From Dipteronia dyeriana (taxonomy: Eukaryota; Streptophyta; Magnoliopsida; Sapindales; Sapindaceae): 64,000 nucleotides of DNA. The translations under genes were made by a program, and so were the position numbers. The stretch spans positions 23,570,501-23,634,500 of the forward strand of contig CM065295.1 in the NCBI GenBank assembly GCA_032871835.1, given 5' to 3'. The notes under the pieces are model-generated. The model saw only the letters and a program-made list of their open reading frames with translations. It was not told where the DNA came from and ran no database searches. Shown piece after piece: positions 23,497 to 34,689 of the stretch (its first letter is position 1; every line of letters begins with the position of its first letter).

Positions 23497-24677
23497 GATT
23501 AACTAGCCTAGCTTATTATGGATTGGTAGCTACACTAATATAATGATGCTTTGGTGTTCCACCTTATTTGATGCAGAGCATGTGAGTGTCAAAGATGATG
23601 TACTGGCAAGTCATTGTAGTGAACAGAAATTCAAGTTATAGAAAATCTCTTAGATTACTTCATTTGCCGAACAATTACATGAGCATCAAATTAAGTAAGA
23701 CAGACCAAAATACATAAGAACTTGCAGAATTAGTGTCTAAGCATAAACAGAGAAACCAAAATACAAAAGAACTAGCAGAAATAGTGTCTTAGCATAAAGA
23801 CACAGTAAAACAACTAGATATGGCCAAAGCTCACAACAACTAAGTGACAGGTTAATTGCAGCCTGCGTATGAATCTCAGAGCATTGACTATACATGCTTT
23901 AAGTATGACATATTGTGAATTTAAAAGTAATAAAATAAGCACCAAAGGGAGTGTTTAAAAGTAATAAAATAAGCACCAAAGGGAGTGTTAAACCAGGAAT
24001 TCGATACCAAATAATGCACTTTAGAACTTTTCCTTTTCAAAAACTGAAATTTACATAGCAAATGAAGAAGCTAACAAGAAAAAGATAATCATATCTAGCG
24101 AGAACAAAGAAACTAAAGGTCAATATGAAAACAGGAAATATATAGTTAGTAACCCAATATATAAGCAGCATAGCAAAAGAAAGCAGAACCCATCAAAAAG
24201 ATATAGAAAAGAAGTTAATTCAATATATTTTGTTCGTCTTCAGTTTTCCCAACAAAAGAAAAAATTCATAAAAAATAAATCAGAGGCTCCAAGTTGCACT
24301 AAAAAAATGGAAAATAATAATTCAATGATTTTGCCTATCTGCTGATGTAAGACTGTTGAAATAAAAATCCAATGTATATTACCTGTGCTTTTCTATAGCC
24401 TTGGGCACTGAATGTAAAAGACCCAATGTTGCAAAGCATTTGAAATGCATAGAAGAATAAATGTGTGCAATGAAAACAATCAAATTTTGTGGCACACTCA
24501 AGGCTTGAATTAAAAAGGTAATAAATAAAAATGCAGACCTGCTAAATGATAAACAAGGAAGCGCAATCTAAGGTCAAGAAAGAAAGCATTCAATTCTCTT
24601 CTTATTGAAATCACTAGTTGAGAATGCATCTGACACAAGGGGAAAATTTTGAATGTTGTTACTTATTCTCTTTATCA

Positions 24678-24714
<37 letters not shown>

Positions 24715-25200
24715 GTCAATAGAAACATGAAAGGAGATCTGAAAGAAAACTGAGCTTTTGCAAAATTATATCAAAGATAAGTGTTCCTTATCTCCAAAGT
24801 TTCTTTATGATAAATAACTCAATTTTACAGCAACTGAAACTGCTTATTGTTTTTCATATTAGACAAGTAAACACAGCAGATTTATGTGATCTCCTTTTCC
24901 AAGTGACAAAACATGCTATTGCCGTTGTTACCAACACCGGTGGATGTTAAAAACTGTGTATCACAAAGAAATTTAGTGTTGATAACCATCTGTTGCCCAT
25001 GCAATTCCATGGTTATGTGTTCTTGCTGAGCAAGTTTTCCTGTATGTAAAATGTTCAGCATCATTCCTAGGAGGAGGTATCCTATGCAACTACAAAACAA
25101 ACATAGAACAAAATTTTATGATTAATTTAGGTAACATCAATACTAATCATTAATTGACATTATATGAATGATGAAGCATTTGAAGAATCCCGTTACATAC
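23497..25200. other. Convergent intergenic region between the two genes
   Basis: This is the 3' space shared by the polygalacturonase (+) and deformylase (-) genes. It holds a 38-bp direct duplication around 23920-23990 ('taaaagtaataaaataagcac'), a CT microsatellite at about 24687-24711, and otherwise AT-rich DNA. On the minus strand, 24882-25081 follows a possible acceptor (tttgttttgtag) and is less AT-rich than its surroundings. It could be a spliced 3' UTR exon of the deformylase. An open frame there (24882-25100) has no recognisable domain. Confidence 0.45.
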
Positions 25201-28200
25201 TTAAGATTTTCCAAATCCAACAGCAACTTTTCTACTGTTGTGTGCTTTTACCCTTTCTGGGCTGGGGACCCCAGTCTTGTCTTCGTACTTCTTTTCCAAG
25301 GCCTGCAAAAATTACAGCAAAATTTAGCAAGACCATAGATTTTTCCTTCCACTGCAAAGGCCAGAGTACTACACATGTCACTTCCTCAACTTAATTATTA
25401 AATAATAAAAGAATAGGGCCTCCAAGAACCAATTAATTTTGCAACCACTGCCAACAACAATATTTAACTATGTTCTACATACAGATATCTTCACCAAATT
25501 AGATGACACAATCGGTCATAAGTGTTAGGATAAAATAATGTTGCATGTATATATGTGATTCACTTTTATGGCAAGGTATGCCAAACATAACTAAAATTAG
25601 GACAATCAGAGATTATGCCTGAGCAGTGGTTACTTTGTCTGAACATAGACAACAAAATATTCTAACTAGCTGCCACAGCTAATTCTGTATTCTAGGCACA
25701 AAATGACCAAATTTAAGGCAGTGATGCTTGATTTAATGTTTGTTGATAGCAAGTTAAGACTACCATTTCTAAAAATTGGGCCACGATTCTGACCGATCAT
25801 TCATAGAATTGAATGCAATATGCATATGCATGTTCGTTCATGCCTAAAGTAAAAACTGACCCTTTCCAATAGTTCTAGATTTCTCCCTTCAAAATTATGA
25901 TGCATATACGTTCAATATAGAATACAGGTGCAATTAGTTGAATTGAAAATTGAGATAAGAAAGGAGTTAAACACAACCAACAAACCCATAATCACAGAGT
26001 AAAAGGAGATCACCAATAGCTACATGTGTTGGTCATGAAGGTCATTTGCTACATGTGTGTAATCTATTCGGGTGGTTTTAGCTTAGTTGGGTACTCTAAA
26101 TTTTAATTAGTTAAGACTAAGTCAGTTTGGAACAAATTACCAATACATAAATATTGGTCTATCATATGCCTATAGTTATTAGTCATATGATTGGTTGGCA
26201 GGTTAAGGGTATATGTTCTTTGTCGAATCAAGCCCAACTAAGCACACATAAGTTCCTTAGACCTAATGAAAATCTTAATTGTTATGAAAACAAAAATTTG
26301 GCAAATTGTTGAGAGAGAGAGAGAGAGAGAAATCTTTTTTTTTATGAATTTGTGGCCTCAATTGCAAATCTGATTTGCATAGAACTCTATAGCTAATTAA
26401 CAAAAGAACATCCTTGTTTTTAATGAATTTGTGGCCTCAATTGCAAATCTGATTTGCATAGAACTCTATAGCTAATTAACAAAAGAACATCCTTAAGAAA
26501 AAAAAAAACGACAGAAAATATTTCCCGTGATGCTTCATTTACCAGGATATTCTTGTTATCAACTACTAAAACGGTCCAAGCACTACCATAGTGATCAATG
26601 GTTTATCATAGCCCATTGGGCTTGTTCACTTTCCAACAAAAGGAAAGGAAAGTTCTACACTTTCTTATGGTATAACCTTCAACTCATAAGCAAAAATTTC
26701 TCATTTCATTGGAAAACATGAAAACCATAAGCTTGCTTTTACTCACCTGTAGTTGTACCCGAATACTGTCAATAACTTCTTCAGTCATTCTATCAAAGAA
26801 CAGAACCCCCTGCAAATTTTTAAGCTATTTTATCAAAAGTACTTATACAAGACCCTGCAAACTGGAGCTAACAAACATCACACTTAAGTACCCAAGAAAA
26901 TACTTAAATGACCATCTACTGGGAGCTTCTTCAACATAGTTGTTTCATCATAAACAAGTGAGATAAAGTTCACAAAAATGAAATGGAGGAGGTATATTGT
27001 AAATGCTGACCAACATACAGATGTTCAAGTTTACTTGAAACAATTTCTTATGCTATGCTAGACACTGTAAGTAACAACATTGGTCTATTTTAGCATAAGA
27101 AGTGCCACAATGGGGAATGTTGTGGAGTGCTTAGGGAAAAAAGGGACAACGTCGATTATGAATCATGGAATTAATAAAATATTGCAGGTAAGAAAGAGAA
27201 AGTTTTGCACTCCCTTAATATACGTATCAGACATACTTTGAAAGTGAACAGAAAACTCATATAAAATCAACACATGTACAAGTTACAATCCTGTAAAAGT
27301 ATTAAAGTACACAACTGTTCCATCTATATGTGAAGGACTACTTTTGTTGTTCAAAAGAAATTATGTATCAAATTTATGTTGAAGAAAGAACCTGCAAATG
27401 ATCAAATTCATGCTGGAACACCCGAGCAGGAAGATCAGACAAGCTGACTGAAAACCTTGCACCATAAATGTCCTTTGCATCAATCTTTACAGATTCTGGT
27501 CTCTGCGCAAAGTAAAATATATGGAATACATAGCAAACGTGGAGTGTTGGAGTGTTGGAGTGTGCTATGGATCAGTCATGTCTCTGACTTTGCAGAAGAA
27601 AAGTATAAACCAAAATGGCGCAAGAAGCCCAGAAAATGATTGGGTAACAGGGAATGTGCTCATTAGAATAAAAAATCAGTTGCTTGATTAAATATTAGTA
27701 TTACCAATATAATGGTTTTCTACTTAACTGCATAAGAACAAATCAAGAAGCCATGGACATATTCTCTTCCAGGAGCTCACAACCAACATTTGAGCTAGAC
27801 CAACTACGGCATAAAGATAAAACAGAAACATTAAGCAGGTATAGATATGACATGACCACAAAATCAGAGGATAAATGACATAAGTTCTGGGGTTATGGGT
27901 CACTATTTGTTATTTGGGGATGTTATTTTATTTGAGGAACTTGGTATATTACTTGTTTGAGTTGGATTAGGTTTCAGGCATCCATCAATAGGCACTGATA
28001 AAATTTTTGAAATAGCTGGATTGATTAAGAAACATTAAAAACAAAAAATGTCCAGATTTTTCTCTCTCTCTATATATATATATATCCTTTTGGTTCTACA
28101 TCAATGCAGCTAACTTCTTATCAAGGAACAACATATGAACTGTTAAAATACACTCACAGAGAGAACACATTAACTTCTATCAATATTTTCAAGTAACAAG

Positions 28201-29827
28201 TAAAACAGAAAAAAAAAAAAAAAAAAAAGATATATCCTTTTGGTTCTACATCAATGCAGCTAACTTCTTATCAAGGAACAACATATGAACTGTTAAAATA
28301 CACTCACAGAGAGAACACATTAACTTCTATCAATATTTTCAAGTAACAAGTAAAACAGAAAAAAAAAAAAAAAAAAAAAAAAAGGAAGGCGAAAACTAAA
28401 AGAGAAATTCAAGGGAACTGAATTCAGAAGCAACTAACACTTGAATAAAGATTATACGCGGACAAAATAAGTTTTTTAATACCTCTACGTCAGCATAGAT
28501 TCCTGGAAAGGATAGACAGCCTTCATTAAAAAGAACTGTTTTCTTGGAATACTTGTTAACTCTTGGATTAACAAGAACAATTTCCTCTCCTTCACCACGT
28601 TCGCCCACCGGGTTAAAAACCATAAGTCCAACATTCATCCCTACTTGGGGTGCCGAGAGGCCAATACCATCAGTTCTGTTAACAAGGAAGTCAATAAAGA
28701 TTGTTCACACTCCTGTATATATCAAGACAAATGCTCAAATTCAAATTATGAAGCATTGCAAGAAACTGCGATAGTCTTTTAGCTTCTTCACATAACACGT
28801 GTTCCAGTGAAAGAAGAGAAGTGGGGTAAAAAGCAACATGAGTCTTCAAGTTAATAAGACATCTCCTTATGCAACTTTCAATCTTCTTAAACCATGATAA
28901 CAATTTCGAAATAAGTATACAAATTGTATTCAAATAAACTATACATTTTGGCACATTTTTAACTGGGGTCGTCATGCTAATATAGTGGTTCAGTGTGGTC
29001 ATTGGTCAGGAGTATGACAAGATCAATTGCTACATAGCCCATATATTTATTCCTACAACCGAGAGATATCTACTATTCTACTCTAACAAAACGGATAGGA
29101 AACTCCCCATACATGCCGGTAAATGCGTATAGTGGGATTCGAACCCCACCAAGGACATACACACCACCTGAGCTAGGATAGATGTGCGTGGTTATTAGTC
29201 CACAAAATAAAATAAAATAATTGAAAATTAAAAATAAATAAATAAGAAAAACTCTCGTAACTACTTGACCAATATAGTAGCTAAATGCCTAAATCCATAA
29301 AATAATTGAATTATAGATTGTGGTCTCGCATAACCTGCAGCTGTAAGTATACTAAACCTATATGGTAGCAAAAACTCACTTATACATAACGTCGAACATC
29401 TCATCAACCAACTTCTTCAAATTATCGCCAAATGTATCAATTCTTTTGTTTCTCGCCCTCAAAATCGGGTCCGGATACTCCATGATACTTAGCGGTGATT
29501 CAAAGTGAAGATCAGCCGCTGAAAACAAGAAAAACAATTTATCACCACAGAGCATTTAAATGATTATAACTAACAGTAGCAGTGTGAGAATTGGAAGGTT
29601 GACTTACGAGTAGCGACTTGGTCTTCTTTGGATACGAAGACATCACGGCGCTTAGCCTGTAGGAGAACCGTAGAGTTGGTTTGGTTCGGGGAGGAGAAGA
29701 ACCGAGCGGCGGAGGAGATGCGGTTGAATCGGAGGAGAGTAGAGTGAATACTTGTTTGGCGGTACAGAATTGGAATGAGGGTGTTTGACAAACAAGAAGA
29801 TGAGTGAAGCCAAGTCGAGCATGCCAT
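25201..29827 (-). CDS. PDF1B: Peptide deformylase 1B, chloroplast/mitochondrial, six exons, 275 aa
   Basis: It removes the formyl group from the first Met of proteins made in plastids and mitochondria. Exons on the minus strand are 29827-29608, 29518-29380, 28675-28483, 27502-27392, 26809-26747 and 25302-25201. All introns are GT-AG, phases are consistent, and the stop is TAA. Residues 1-~70 are Ser/Arg-rich with few acidic residues, as in an organellar transit peptide. Motif 1 is GIGLSAPQVG (123-132), motif 2 EGCLS (171-175), motif 3 HEFDH (215-219). The metal ligands Cys173, His215 and His219 and the catalytic Glu216 are all present. The C-terminal tail ending in VGFGKS is the mark of the 1B form rather than 1A. 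ATG 29827 is chosen because it gives a typical transit peptide; an in-frame ATG at 29863 would add 12 residues. The introns hold a SINE and two tandem duplications. A transposon lies ~120 bp upstream. It appears intact. Confidence 0.95.
26344..26501. repeat. 79-bp tandem duplication in PDF1B intron 5
   Basis: 26344-26422 is repeated at 26423-26501, apparently identical over most of the length ('atgaatttgtggcctcaatt' unit). A (GA)n tract lies just before it at about 26312-26330. A recent local duplication. Confidence 0.92.
28081..28380. repeat. 150-bp tandem duplication in PDF1B intron 3
   Basis: 28081-28230 is repeated at 28231-28380 with no difference seen outside the A-run lengths. Each copy ends in a poly-A run of about 20 bases. 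The A-run may have promoted slippage or unequal exchange. Confidence 0.93.
29090..29195 (-). mobile_element. tRNA-derived SINE remnant in PDF1B intron 2
   Basis: Read on the minus strand, the sequence has a polymerase III A box (TAGCTCAGGTGG, about 29163-29174) and, about 31 bases later, a B box (GGTTCGAATCC, about 29133-29143). This spacing is normal for tRNA-like promoters. No foldable tRNA follows, so a SINE body is more likely than a tRNA gene. Both ends are uncertain and I see no clear target duplication. Confidence 0.6.
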
Positions 29828-30923
29828 TCTCAATTTTCTCAGTCCAACCAAAGCAAAACGCAATGTCGCAATTATATGAATTTTCCTGCTTCAAGTAATT
29901 TTCGACTTTCCATTTTTTATTATTATTAATGCGTCATAAAATTATTATTATTATTATTATTATTTTAAAAAGTGGTTGTTATAATTTAGTCTCTATATGA
30001 TTGGGAAACATCAGATATTTACTTGTCATTTGATATTTATCAAAACAGTCCCTATATAATTAAAAATAGTGGGCTTCACTTCTAAAGCTGGTCAAACTGA
30101 CGGTCAGCCATCAAAAAGAGCTAGGCCAAGCAGTTTTTTTTTTTTTTTTTTCAAAACCTTTCCAACGGCTGGAATTCAAATTCCAATCGTTGGAGCCAAA
30201 AAAATTTACAAAACCCCCCTGAAATCTTTTAAATTACATTTTGACTTACAAATCAAATTTTCTATAAATATTTCCATCCATTTTATTTTCCATTCACTAT
30301 CTCTATCATTCTTTCAATCTCTCATTCTCTCAAATCTCAATCTCTAATATATTCTCCAATTCTCTAAACTTTTTCATTCAATTTGGTTATTACTTTCTCT
30401 ACAAAATTCTCTACATTTTCCATAAACACACCAAATTTTAAAGGTACAATTTTGTTATTACTTTTGCTCAAACATATTCTCATAGTAAATTTATATGTTT
30501 ATGTTTCGATTTTAGTTATTTAATGAAAACATTTTTATTTAGTTAGTTAGTTTATCAAATTTTGGGCTTTAATGTTAATATTATTTGTTTAGTATATTAA
30601 GATTTTTAAGTTTAGTAGTAATTTTAATATTTATTATTAGTAAATTTAGAAAGTTAATTTGTATTACTGAATTTATTTCTTATAATAAGTAAATGATGAA
30701 TGTTAAGTGTAGTAATTACGTTTGATATTGTTTTTTTTTTCATAAATTATGATTTTTTAGTGTAGTTATTTATTTTAATATTTTTGGTGAGTATATTATG
30801 ATTTTAAAGTGTAGTAGTGAATTTAAAATTTTTTGTTAGTAAATTTAAGAGTAGTGGTTCAATTCATCAATTTTATTTAGTAAATTTATCAATTTTTATT
30901 TGTAGTAGTGAATTTAATATGTT

Positions 30924-32016
30924 TTGTTAGTAAATTTAGTTGTACAGACTGGTTTAAAGCAGGTAAGCGACCAAATAGATCGCATCAGATATTTCATTTC
31001 TTGGATTTGCAGTTCTAATCCTAGATTCAGTGAATTCAAGAGATATTGTAAATTAAACGGTCTGAAACCCAGACGATTCCAAACTGATATGCCGGTAAGG
31101 TGGAACTTTACTTATTTAATGTTGCAAAATTGTTTGGAATATGATACAACCATTACATGTTTTTATAACATGAAATTGACCGAAACAGGTCAACATAGTC
31201 CAAAAATACTTACCACAGACGATTGGTATGTGGCAAAGATTTTTGTTCAATTTTTAAAGATTTTTTACAATGCCACTGTAACTCTTTCCGGGGTATATTA
31301 CCCCACATCTTCCCACGCAATCTATCAGATAGTGGAAATGTCTGAACTGTTAAACAGTGATAGAGAAGATGAACATCTAGGCGCTGCAGTTGTTGCCATG
31401 AAGACAAAGTTGAAAAAATATTGGGCTAACATTCCTCTACTTTATGCCTTAAGTGCTATAGTAGATCCTAGGGTTAAATTATCTGGTTTAGAAGTTTTGC
31501 TTGAGTTTATTGGTATTAATTTGTCAATAGATTATTCAGAACAAATTAATGACATTCGAACCAAGTTGTTCGAGATTTTGTGTATTTATGAGAGCAGGTT
31601 TGGCAACATTGACACCCCCCTAATCAACACAACCGGAGACAGAGCCGAAGCAAACAAGTTGAAGCCTTCTGAAACGCCAAAAAAAGGACAAATTAGCAAG
31701 TACTTCTTCAGGGCAATGATCTAGCTCATCTTCTTGTACCGAACTTATTAGGTACCTTGAAGCACAGTTCGATGATGTTGAAGACAAGGAAGAGTTTGAT
31801 TTGTTGTTATGGTGGAAGACCTATACGTACAGGTATCCAGTTCTGTCACACTTAGCACGTGACGTACTGGTTATTCCAGTGTCAACGGTGTCTTCAGAAC
31901 AAGCTTTCAGTACCAGTGGACGCATAATTGAACCAAGAAGAAGCTGTTTGTCTCCAGAGATGGTGGAGGTACTAACATGCCTTCGGGATTGGGTGCATGC
32001 TAAAAAAAGGTTGTAA
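30924..32016 (+). pseudogene. hAT transposase (Ac/RICESLEEPER type), N-terminally deleted and frameshifted
   Basis: Two open pieces make up the C-terminal half of an Ac-type transposase: 30924-31724 and 31801-32016. The first shows the VRWNFTYLMLQ block and the helical RNase H-like core seen in plant hAT proteins (NIPLLYALSAIVDPRVK). The second is the dimerisation domain: LLLWWKTYTYRYPVLSHLARD then STVSSEQAFSTSGR and SPEMVEVLTCLRDW. The frame changes between them, near 31720-31800. The N-terminal BED zinc finger and the start of the catalytic domain are absent. It is dead as a transposase. The family can also give rise to domesticated host genes, but the truncation and shift argue against that here. 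Confidence 0.85.
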
Positions 32017-32280
32017 AATCTAACTGTAGATAAATAACTTATTCTAAATTTCGACAATCTATATATCGATTACCCTTCAGGTAGTGGCCAAGACCAGAAC
32101 TAGGTTATACTTTTACATATGTATTTATTATTTACTTGTAAGTTGTGAAACGGTTGCACTCTTTTTCCCTTACCAAGTTTTTATGCCACTGGGTTTTTCT
32201 TGGTAAGGTTTTTAATGAGGCAATCATGTAAATATGTAATACTGAATTCCATAAGTGAAAAATAAATAAATAATTAAAAA

Positions 32281-32437
32281 ATTGTTCATTCTCTTTATTC
32301 ATTTCAAATCCTAATAATTGTTCATTCTCTTTATTCATTTCAAATCCTAATAATTGTTCGTTCTCTTTATTCAATTCCAATCCTAAACCCTAAACCCTAA
32401 ACCCTAAACCCTAAACCCTAAACCCTAAACCCTAAAT
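32281..32437. repeat. 36-bp tandem repeat (x3) followed by eight telomeric heptamers
   Basis: Three copies of a 36-bp unit ('attgttcattctctttattc...') start at 32281, 32317 and 32353. They run directly into eight uninterrupted CCTAAAC units (32382-32437), the plant telomere repeat. This is an interstitial telomeric sequence inside a transposon, not a chromosome end, because unrelated sequence continues on both sides. Confidence 0.93.
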
Positions 32438-32617
32438 CCAAACAAACATAATTTGAATAAAAAAAATTGGACCAAAAGATTAGCCCGCCGGACCATGCCA
32501 GCCAGAAGGGGCCTGCGGGCCGGCCTGGCACGGCCCGCCTGAGGCAGGCCGGCGTGCCGTGCCAGGCCTGCTGTTCCGGAAACAGGCCGGGCCCCTGCCA
32601 GTCCATTTTTACACCAC

Positions 32618-33057
32618 TATAGACGGGTGTAAAACTGAATTTGCCCTCTAATTAAATAGGTTTTTTTTTTTGGTAAATGATAAAAAAAGAAAAATTAATA
32701 AATAAATTGGTGGATATCCACTACAAAGAATTAAAACGTAATTTCAAAAAATGAAAAAAATAATTTGATAGACGTAATGACTTTTCTATCCTTCTAAATG
32801 TTAATTTTGACAACGTTTGATTAACTTTAGGACCGTAATGAACTATTTTTTTTTTAAAAGGGATCAGTATGATGAAAAATCAAATGATCAGTAAACTACC
32901 AACGTTTTCCAATTAGATAGGTGTAACTTGTTAAAAAAAACCCAAAAAAAAAAAAGTATTGTATATTTTTATCTCGTTAGTTAACCACATAATTGAAGCA
33001 TTTTCTTTTTTTTTTAACAAAAAGTAGAGAGTGTGTGACTTCCATCCCACGTTTTAG
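32618..33057. other. Short intergenic stretch, no gene
   Basis: AT-rich sequence containing the right inverted end of the long-TIR element (to about 32918), then about 140 bases of A/T runs before the PIF/Harbinger left end. Confidence 0.5.
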
Positions 33058-33067
33058 GGAGATATAT

Positions 33068-33330
33068 TCATCTCAGAGTTTGTTGGATTTGATTGGATTC
33101 TATTGAATTTTAGAAATCTGAGTTTATTCAACCAAGATTTTATTGGATTTGTTTGAAATCCAACAAAGTCTGAGGGTATTCAATCCAGATTTCGTTGGAT
33201 TTCAAACAAATCCAACAAAATTTAGGCTTATTCAACTCAAATTTTGAAAGATTTCAAACAAATCCAATGAAATTTAGTTCTATTCAAAATCTCATGGATT
33301 TGTTTAAATGATGGATTTGGTTGGATTTGG
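33068..33330 (+). repeat. 52-53-bp tandem repeats forming the PIF left end
   Basis: Units start near 33068, 33120, 33172, 33225 and 33277. Each has the form '(g)gg-tattcaa-cc-agattt-gttggattt-aaatcc'. Each resembles the single terminal sequence at the right end (51041 inward). The left end therefore seems to have grown by tandem copying of the terminal or subterminal unit. Confidence 0.72.
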
Positions 33331-34387
33331 AAAGGAAAAATATAAATAGAGAGTCCATTCTCAAATCTTTCTCTCAACCCAAAGATTTGCACAGATTTAA
33401 CAATTCACACCTTCAACTCTCTCTCTCTCCCGGTTATCAAAGCTCTATCAGGAGCTCTCTCTAACCCATTTGGAAAAGGTGAACTCTCTCTTTTCAATTT
33501 GGGGCTTTTGAATTCTTTTGCAATATTTTTACTTTTTGGTTCTTGTTAGTTGATTTGTGTGGTAATAATTGATTACTTATTAAGCATCAACTTAGCTGAA
33601 CATTAATGTGTGGAAAATTTTTGTACTTCGTTTGAAAATTTTGTTCAAATTTGATTATTTAAAAATCTGATTATTAATTGATAGCTAAACAACATTTTAG
33701 TGTGTGGATGAGAAAAGCCAGAATCTTATGTTGATTGCAAAATTCATCAAAAAATCGTTTCCTTAAACCTAGAGTTGGAGATGGTGGTAGTTTGGTAATC
33801 GCAGGTACATGATAGAATCATTGATATACAGACATATACTAGCCTGAATTGTTTCATCATCTTTTCCTTTCTTGAAGAAACTTGTTTTCTATTCTTGTCT
33901 TGATTTCTTAGAGTTGTAATATATGGTTTTGATGCAATTATTTGTTACTTTACAGAGACTCAATTATGTCCCTGATAAAAAAAAATCATTTTTCATGGAT
34001 GGGAGAATTTATATCTAGTGGTGCAAATCGGACGTGAATTCTCATGTTTATGCAGTAGTTTATTAACCATCATGTGGAACTTAGAAGCTTGTGCATGCTG
34101 ACATGGGATCCGGATGGGTGGGACCTACAGACAAGTAGCTGGAAGAGCAATAATTTACATCAACATATATAAGATTCTGAAGATATTTAAGGTAATAAAT
34201 CTATAGTAGGGAATCAATTTTTTCTAGAAAGTTATGTAGAAGAATAAGTTCATTTTAAGTTTGTCCGTGTAGGCACAAAAACTCTAGCTCTGAAATTTTT
34301 ATCACTGCATTGAAGATAGATAAGGATATTTGTGGTTCTTTTGGTCAATGTCTTAGAAATCAGAGGAGAACCATTTTGTTGTTTGCA

Positions 34388-34479
34388 AAGTTCTTTTGAA
34401 TTTGTCTAATCATTATGGTTCTTAAAGTTGTCGAAGTTCTTTTAAATTTTTCTAATCATTATGGTTCTTAAAGTTGTCG
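34388..34479. repeat. 46-bp tandem duplication
   Basis: 34388-34433 is repeated at 34434-34479 ('aagttcttttgaatttgtct' unit) with three or so differences. Confidence 0.85.
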
Positions 34480-34689
34480 AAATAGACTTATATAGATTCA
34501 TGGTTTTAGCTTGGATTTTTATGACATTTATCGAGAGAGTTTTTTCATTTATTTGTTATTAAAATTAATACGAATGTCTGATACTCCAAAATAGTTGAAG
34601 ATTGCTATTAGATTTATTAAAATATATGTAAGTACTTATTAGTGCTGGAGAACTTTATTTTGAAGTAATTTCTCTAGCAGATAGAGTGG

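Larger units (their letters stand above)
30130..32617 (+). mobile_element. hAT (Ac-type) transposon remnant
   Basis: It holds a promoter-like start (TATA-type 'ctataaata' near 30264, CT-rich leader, 5' UTR donor near 30443), the transposase remnant 30924-32016, and a very GC-rich 3' subterminal block at about 32480-32600. That block has repeated 'ggccggcctggc / gcaggcc' words, as in Ac-type elements. The 3' end is read as '...tttttacaccacta' near 32617. A matching 5' inverted end was not found, so the left part may be deleted. Between stop and 3' end lie tandem repeats and a telomeric tract. Confidence 0.62.
29983..32918. mobile_element. Long-TIR (Mutator-like) element enclosing a hAT remnant
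   Basis: 29983-30110 and the reverse complement of about 32790-32918 align over ~120-130 bp at roughly two-thirds identity. Shared words include 'attgggaaac / attggaaaac', 'tcatttgat', 'agtccct / gatccct' and 'ctaaag..g.tcaaac'. Long inverted ends built of such 'tatatgattgggaaac ... tcatttgat ... gtccct' phrases are typical of plant Mutator-like non-autonomous elements. The interior is a hAT remnant, so the enclosing element was probably the target of the hAT insertion or acquired it. A 9-bp target duplication could not be confirmed. Confidence 0.5.

Noticed and set aside
24882..25100. 72-codon minus-strand frame as a separate gene
   Set aside because: No recognisable domain; it lies just past the PDF1B stop and is better read as possible 3' UTR.
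29130..29175. tRNA gene on the minus strand
   Set aside because: A and B boxes are present, but I could not pair an acceptor or anticodon stem; SINE is the better reading.
32132..32380. Repetitive 82-codon frame (NKENEQLL repeats)
   Set aside because: Translation of the 36-bp tandem repeat; no support as a protein.
32382..32437. Chromosome end
   Set aside because: Only eight heptamers, with unrelated sequence on both sides.
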